The notes beneath the pieces are model-generated. The model saw only the letters and a program-made list of their open reading frames with translations. It was not told where the DNA came from and did no database searches. Shown piece after piece: positions 23,440 to 25,261 of a stretch of DNA of 25,261 nt. How positions within the stretch are numbered: the stretch's first letter is position 1; every line of letters starts with the position of its first letter. Where the stretch lies: positions 1-25,261 of the forward strand of contig NZ_CALIIS010000058.1 in assembly GCF_938017705.1 (NCBI RefSeq). The letters run 5' to 3'. Origin of the DNA: an uncultured Campylobacter sp. (GTDB lineage: Bacteria; Campylobacterota; Campylobacteria; Campylobacterales; Campylobacteraceae). The position numbers were made by a program, and so were the translations under genes.

Positions 23440-23681
23440 ATTTTTCCTTTAAAATTTTGGTGTGGGGCGATAAAATTTGCCGTTAAAATCACAGTTATAG
23501 TTCCGCTTTGAAATTTTATCTTCAAATGAGCGGCGGAATTCTAGGGCAAAATTTCAAGACTAAATTTTAATGCTGAAATTCCGGCGCTTAAATTTGACGC
23601 CGAAATTCCATAGTAAATTTTATATTAAAATTTAGCGCTCAAATACGTGCAAGCTCTGCTTCAAAACGCCGGCTTGGCGCT
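23440..23681. other. Repeat-rich spacer between bcp and the oxidoreductase
   Basis: 242 bases of degenerate AAATTT- and GAAATTCCGGCG-type units; GCCGAAATTCC and GCTGAAATTCCGGCG recur close together around 23570-23612. No gene is seen. The Shine-Dalgarno AAAGGA of the oxidoreductase lies at its left edge. Confidence 0.5.
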
Positions 23682-24209
23682 TTATTTCTCCGCAGCTAGC
23701 AGATCTGCAAGCACCTTTGCGGCGTGATCTTTCGCCTTGACGCTTTTATAGACCTTTAAAATTTTGCCGTCCGCACCGATCAAAAAGGTCGAGCGCACGA
23801 TGCCCAGATACTCGCGCCCGTAGTTTTTGCGTACCTGCCACGCGCCGTATAGCTTGGCTACCTCGTGCTGCGGATCGCTCAGCAGGATGTGTTTTAGGCT
23901 CTGCTTGGCGATGAAGCCCGCGTGGGATTTGGCGCTATCGGGGCTGATGCCTACGATCACGCAGTCTGCGGCGATGAAATCATCGTATGCGGCGCTAAAT
24001 TCGCACGCTTCGGTCGTGCAGCCGGGGGTGTTGTCCTTGGGGTAAAAATACAGCGCGACCCTCTTGCCTTCGAAGTCCTTTAGCGCGACGCTCGCTCCGT
24101 CGGCGTTTTGCAAGCTAAACTCGGGCGCCGCATCTCCCGCTTGCAGCGTGATTTTGCGCTCGCGATCCTCTGCGCTGAACTCGTCTTCGATCTGTGTTTT
24201 TCTCTGCAT
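23682..24209 (-). CDS. bcp: Thioredoxin-dependent thiol peroxidase (Bcp/PrxQ-type peroxiredoxin)
   Basis: It reduces hydrogen and organic peroxides using thioredoxin, in the cytoplasm. The 175 residues contain AGDAAPEFSLQNADG, YFYPKDNTPGCTTEACEF with the peroxidatic Cys64 and resolving Cys69, and KNYGREYLGIVRSTFLIGAD. Compared with E. coli Bcp (MNPLKAGD...) the N-terminus has about 18 extra charged residues (MQRKTQIEDEFSAEDRERKI). The ATG at 24209 has GGAAA a few nucleotides upstream, and no internal ATG gives the shorter form, so the extension seems real. It lies between two related oxidoreductase genes, suggesting a local oxidative or electrophile defence group. Confidence 0.95.
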   Translation of the reverse strand: MQRKTQIEDEFSAEDRERKITLQAGDAAPEFSLQNADGASVALKDFEGKRVALYFYPKDNTPGCTTEACEFSAAYDDFIAADCVIVGISPDSAKSHAGFIAKQSLKHILLSDPQHEVAKLYGAWQVRKNYGREYLGIVRSTFLIGADGKILKVYKSVKAKDHAAKVLADLLAAEK

Positions 24210-24511
24210 ATCGTTTCCTTTTTTTGAAATTTTCAGGCTCGTAGCCCAAATCGCGGCTAAATTTTAATCTTTTTTCATAAATTTATCCTTGCTTGGATAA
24301 AATTTTGCTCCGTGCCGTAGCTGCACGCGCATTGGACGGATCGTAAGCAGATCGTTCTAGACGAGACTAATCCTGGAAGCTTGTGCTTTACGGCACGCGT
24401 AAAAACATTTGTTGCACATGCCTTGAGGCAGTATGGTACGAGAGCGCCTCGTATCTATCGTGCCGCACAAATTCAAATTCCCCACAAGAAAAAATAACTC
24501 TTCATTTTCTA
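24210..24511. other. Intergenic region with inverted repeats, no gene seen
   Basis: The first 90 bases are AAATTTT-rich. From 24311 composition becomes balanced. CGTGCCGTA (24311-24319) is repeated inverted at 24389-24397, and CGTGCCG recurs at 24459-24465. A hairpin GGTACGAG/CTCGTATC (24435-24442 with 24448-24455, one wobble, 5-nt loop) lies between. No open frame fits. A small RNA or remnant element is possible but unsupported. Confidence 0.4.
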
Positions 24512-24528
24512 CCCCCCCCTTTTTTTTT
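24512..24528 (+). repeat. C8T9 homopolymer tract upstream of the last gene
   Basis: Eight C (24512-24519) followed directly by nine T (24520-24528). Long homopolymers in Campylobacter are known slippage hotspots. The tract ends 24 nt before a likely -10, where a -35 or upstream element would be. Confidence 0.8.
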
Positions 24529-24552
24529 AATCTACTCTTAGCTTTTTAACGA

Positions 24553-24558
24553 TATGAT
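24553..24558 (+). promoter_or_regulatory. Candidate -10 of the right-end oxidoreductase gene
   Basis: TATGAT lies 34 nt before the start codon. The region 17 nt upstream has no -35 consensus and borders the C8T9 tract. An alternative TTAAAAT lies about 10 nt downstream. Confidence 0.4.
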
Positions 24559-24586
24559 TGCTTAAAATTTTAACGAAGGAGACAAG

Positions 24587-25135
24587 ATGAAAACGCTCGT
24601 GATCTTATCGCATCCCAATTTCGCTGCCTCGCGCGTGAACAAAGCCCTATCGCAGGTCGCAAAGGGCACCGCCGGCGTGGAGGTACGCCATTTAGAGGGG
24701 CTTTACGGCACCGATACTGCGCGCATTGACGCCCGCGCAGAGCAAGACGCGCTATTGGGCGCCGACCGCATCGTATTTTTGTATCCGATGCACTGGCTAA
24801 ACGTACCGCCTATGCTAAAGGCCTATATTGACATCGTCTTTTCGCATGAGCTGGTGGCTTCGGGCGCGCTTAGGGGCAAGGTCCTGCAGCTTGCGCTAAG
24901 CGCTAGTACGCCGCTTAGCGAGTACTCTAAGCAGGGTGCAATCGGCTTTAGCATGGATGAAATTTTAACGCCGCTTAAGATCGCGGCAAACTACTGCGGG
25001 ATGGACTTTGCCGTGCCGTTTATCAGCGGCGGGTTTGAGCCCGGCGAGTTTAGCGACGATGCCGTAGATGTCGCAGCCGCACGCTTCGGCAAACTTTTAC
25101 GAGGCGAGTTGAGCTCTAGCGAGTATCAAATTTAG
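24587..25135 (+). CDS. KefF/MdaB-like NAD(P)H oxidoreductase
   Basis: A 182-residue flavodoxin-fold quinone reductase, closest in pattern to E. coli KefF. It starts with the FMN loop MKTLVILSHPNFAASRVNKA, then has RHLEGLYGTDTARIDARAEQ, ADRIVFLYPMHWLNVPPMLK and AYIDIVFSHE. KefF activates the KefC potassium efflux system and reduces quinones; the CPA2 antiporter in this window lacks the regulatory domain such a partner would bind, so a redox role is more likely. AAGGAG stands 5 nt before the ATG (24576-24581). It is a diverged paralogue of the gene at 22870-23439. No partner gene follows within the window. Confidence 0.87.
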   Translation: MKTLVILSHPNFAASRVNKALSQVAKGTAGVEVRHLEGLYGTDTARIDARAEQDALLGADRIVFLYPMHWLNVPPMLKAYIDIVFSHELVASGALRGKVLQLALSASTPLSEYSKQGAIGFSMDEILTPLKIAANYCGMDFAVPFISGGFEPGEFSDDAVDVAAARFGKLLRGELSSSEYQI

Positions 25136-25261
25136 CAAAGCAAATGCCTACTACCCGCGGCGATGAGCCGAAATTTTGCAAGTGCAAGAGTAAAATTTTC
25201 TAGCCGCGAAATCGCTTCTTTTAACGAATCGATCGACAAAAGCTCAAAAACCGCCCTGGTT
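25136..25261. other. Right-hand end, no gene seen
   Basis: 126 bases of AAATTT-type spacer after the last gene; no start with a ribosome binding site is visible before the window ends. Confidence 0.4.

Overview
The window looks like a chromosomal segment of a Campylobacter-type epsilonproteobacterium. The gene families and the compact, Shine-Dalgarno-rich, often overlapping gene layout fit that group, and so does the divergent dcd/accBC arrangement, which I recall from C. jejuni. Base composition is clearly higher in G+C than C. jejuni, so one of the higher-GC oral species (for example C. gracilis, C. rectus or C. showae) is a reasonable guess, but this is inference. No tRNA, rRNA, CRISPR array, IS element or prophage is visible.

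Layout. (1) 1-5074, plus strand: the end of lptD (outer-membrane LPS translocon), a phosphoribosyltransferase-fold protein and pnp (polynucleotide phosphorylase), all overlapping, then a two-domain UspA protein. (2) 5075-6047: a non-coding stretch, one AT-rich orphan gene and a palindromic region where transcription converges. (3) 6048-11284, minus strand: one apparent operon dcd - topA - yfcE-like phosphoesterase - 36-residue protein - cation/proton antiporter, probably driven by an extended -10 promoter at 11319-11324. (4) 11408-14663, plus: a periplasmic L-asparaginase, then accB-accC. (5) 15220-16230, minus: an unrecognised helical-repeat protein. (6) 16459-22339, plus: a tight five-gene operon of two M20 metallo-amidohydrolases, peptidase E, a DcuC-type carrier and peptidase T, spaced 10-11 nt apart. 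(7) 22340-25261: two KefF/MdaB-like oxidoreductases flanking a Bcp peroxiredoxin.

How the genes fit together. Asparaginase, the peptidases/amidohydrolases and the DcuC-type carrier make sense together in an asaccharolytic, fumarate-respiring organism: amide and aspartyl-peptide substrates would be hydrolysed to aspartate and other amino acids, and C4-dicarboxylates moved across the membrane. The right end is a small redox-defence group.

Most notable: a YfcE-type phosphoesterase carries an in-frame insert of about 228 residues, rich in Asn/Ala/Ser and built partly of 27-nt tandem repeats. It resembles the AAATTT-cored degenerate repeats that fill most intergenic gaps here. A smaller version appears in the soluble loop of the DcuC-type carrier, suggesting one repeat-expansion process acting on both spacers and genes. 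A KefF-like gene has only an ATA codon where its start should be, perfectly placed behind a Shine-Dalgarno. A C8T9 homopolymer tract lies just upstream of the last gene's likely promoter.
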